Below, one piece after another: positions 28,974 to 29,156 of a stretch of 29,156 nucleotides of DNA. Position numbers and translations under genes: made by a program. The notes under the pieces were generated by a model. That model was given only the letters and a program-made list of their open reading frames with translations. It did not search any database and had not been told where the DNA came from. The DNA is from JAABRU01 sp050180235 (lineage in GTDB: Bacteria > Desulfobacterota > Desulfobacteria > Desulfobacterales > Desulfococcaceae). The stretch covers positions 1-29,156 of the forward strand of contig JBFXEJ010000083.1 of assembly GCA_050180235.1 (NCBI GenBank). Direction: 5' to 3'. The stretch's first letter is position 1. Each line of letters opens with the position of its first letter.

Positions 28974-29156
28974 GTTGAAAACCTGCTCTCCTGCCCCAAA
29001 TCCCTTTCATCAAAGCAGTTTGATTTCATTAGACATCCTGCAAAACTAAAGTCATATTCCCGGTTATTGCAATAAATCATCTTTTTCTGAATTTTCCGTC
29101 TTTAAGCAGCATTTTTCATAGTTCTTTTTTCAATTTTCATATTAACCAGCCCGGCT

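Noticed and set aside
28975..29156. Possible feature at the right edge of the window
   Set aside because: AT-rich sequence with no supportable gene start or end and no clear repeat; I see nothing definite.

Overview
The window looks like a chromosomal segment of a Desulfobacterota bacterium, probably a Desulfobacteraceae/Desulfonema-like sulfate reducer. This is inferred from gene content and is not proven by any marker here: rpmF next to fatty-acid genes, many CHASE2 and Ser/Thr signalling proteins, a cyclic-2,3-diphosphoglycerate-synthetase-like GTPase, a DUF433/DUF5615 toxin-antitoxin pair, and intergenic regions crowded with palindromic repeats. I recognise 24 protein genes, remnants or partials and one tRNA.

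Layout. 1-28: a possible gene start cut by the window edge. 124-763 (-): IS630-type transposase remnant. 837-4255 (-): operon of an IalB-like lipoprotein, an exported DUF4384 protein and a CHASE2 adenylate cyclase, with a MITE-like palindrome directly in front of its first ribosome-binding site. 4662-8000 (-): a GAF-ANTAR antiterminator-type regulator translationally coupled to a ketosynthase, a hotdog thioesterase and a polyketide-type dehydratase, which together look like a small dedicated acyl-chain pathway. 8541-10028 (+): dynamin/EHD-like membrane GTPase. 10358-17538 (+): signalling block of a CHASE2-TPR-Ser/Thr kinase, an 885-base repeat nest, then a tight run of PP2C phosphatase, FHA protein, zinc-ribbon/vWA-like membrane protein and alanine racemase. 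17874-19211 (+): cPGS-like GTPase. 19212-20178: nearly 1 kb without genes, built of nested repeats. 20179-20952 (-): LolA-like outer-membrane lipoprotein-sorting protein. 21359-26812 (-): fatty-acid synthesis cluster rpmF, acyl-CoA dehydrogenase, fabG, acpP, then a DUF433 antitoxin with an amber-interrupted PIN-like toxin, then fabF. 27283-28926 (+): gltX and tRNA-Gln(CUG).

How the genes may work together. The kinase, phosphatase, phosphothreonine reader (FHA) and vWA-like protein contain all parts of a write/erase/read phosphorylation circuit, and the racemase is joined to it with a 4-base gap, which suggests a tie to cell-wall D-alanine. The two CHASE2 receptors (cyclase and kinase) share an extracellular sensor type. 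The fatty-acid cluster has an acyl-CoA dehydrogenase where many bacteria keep plsX-fabH-fabD.

The most unusual non-coding content is the repeat landscape: at least six palindromic families, several placed exactly at gene ends or ribosome-binding sites, including a 140-base palindrome whose centre is inverted between two copies and a recent tandem duplication of a composite repeat. All similarity statements come from reading the sequence; no database was searched.
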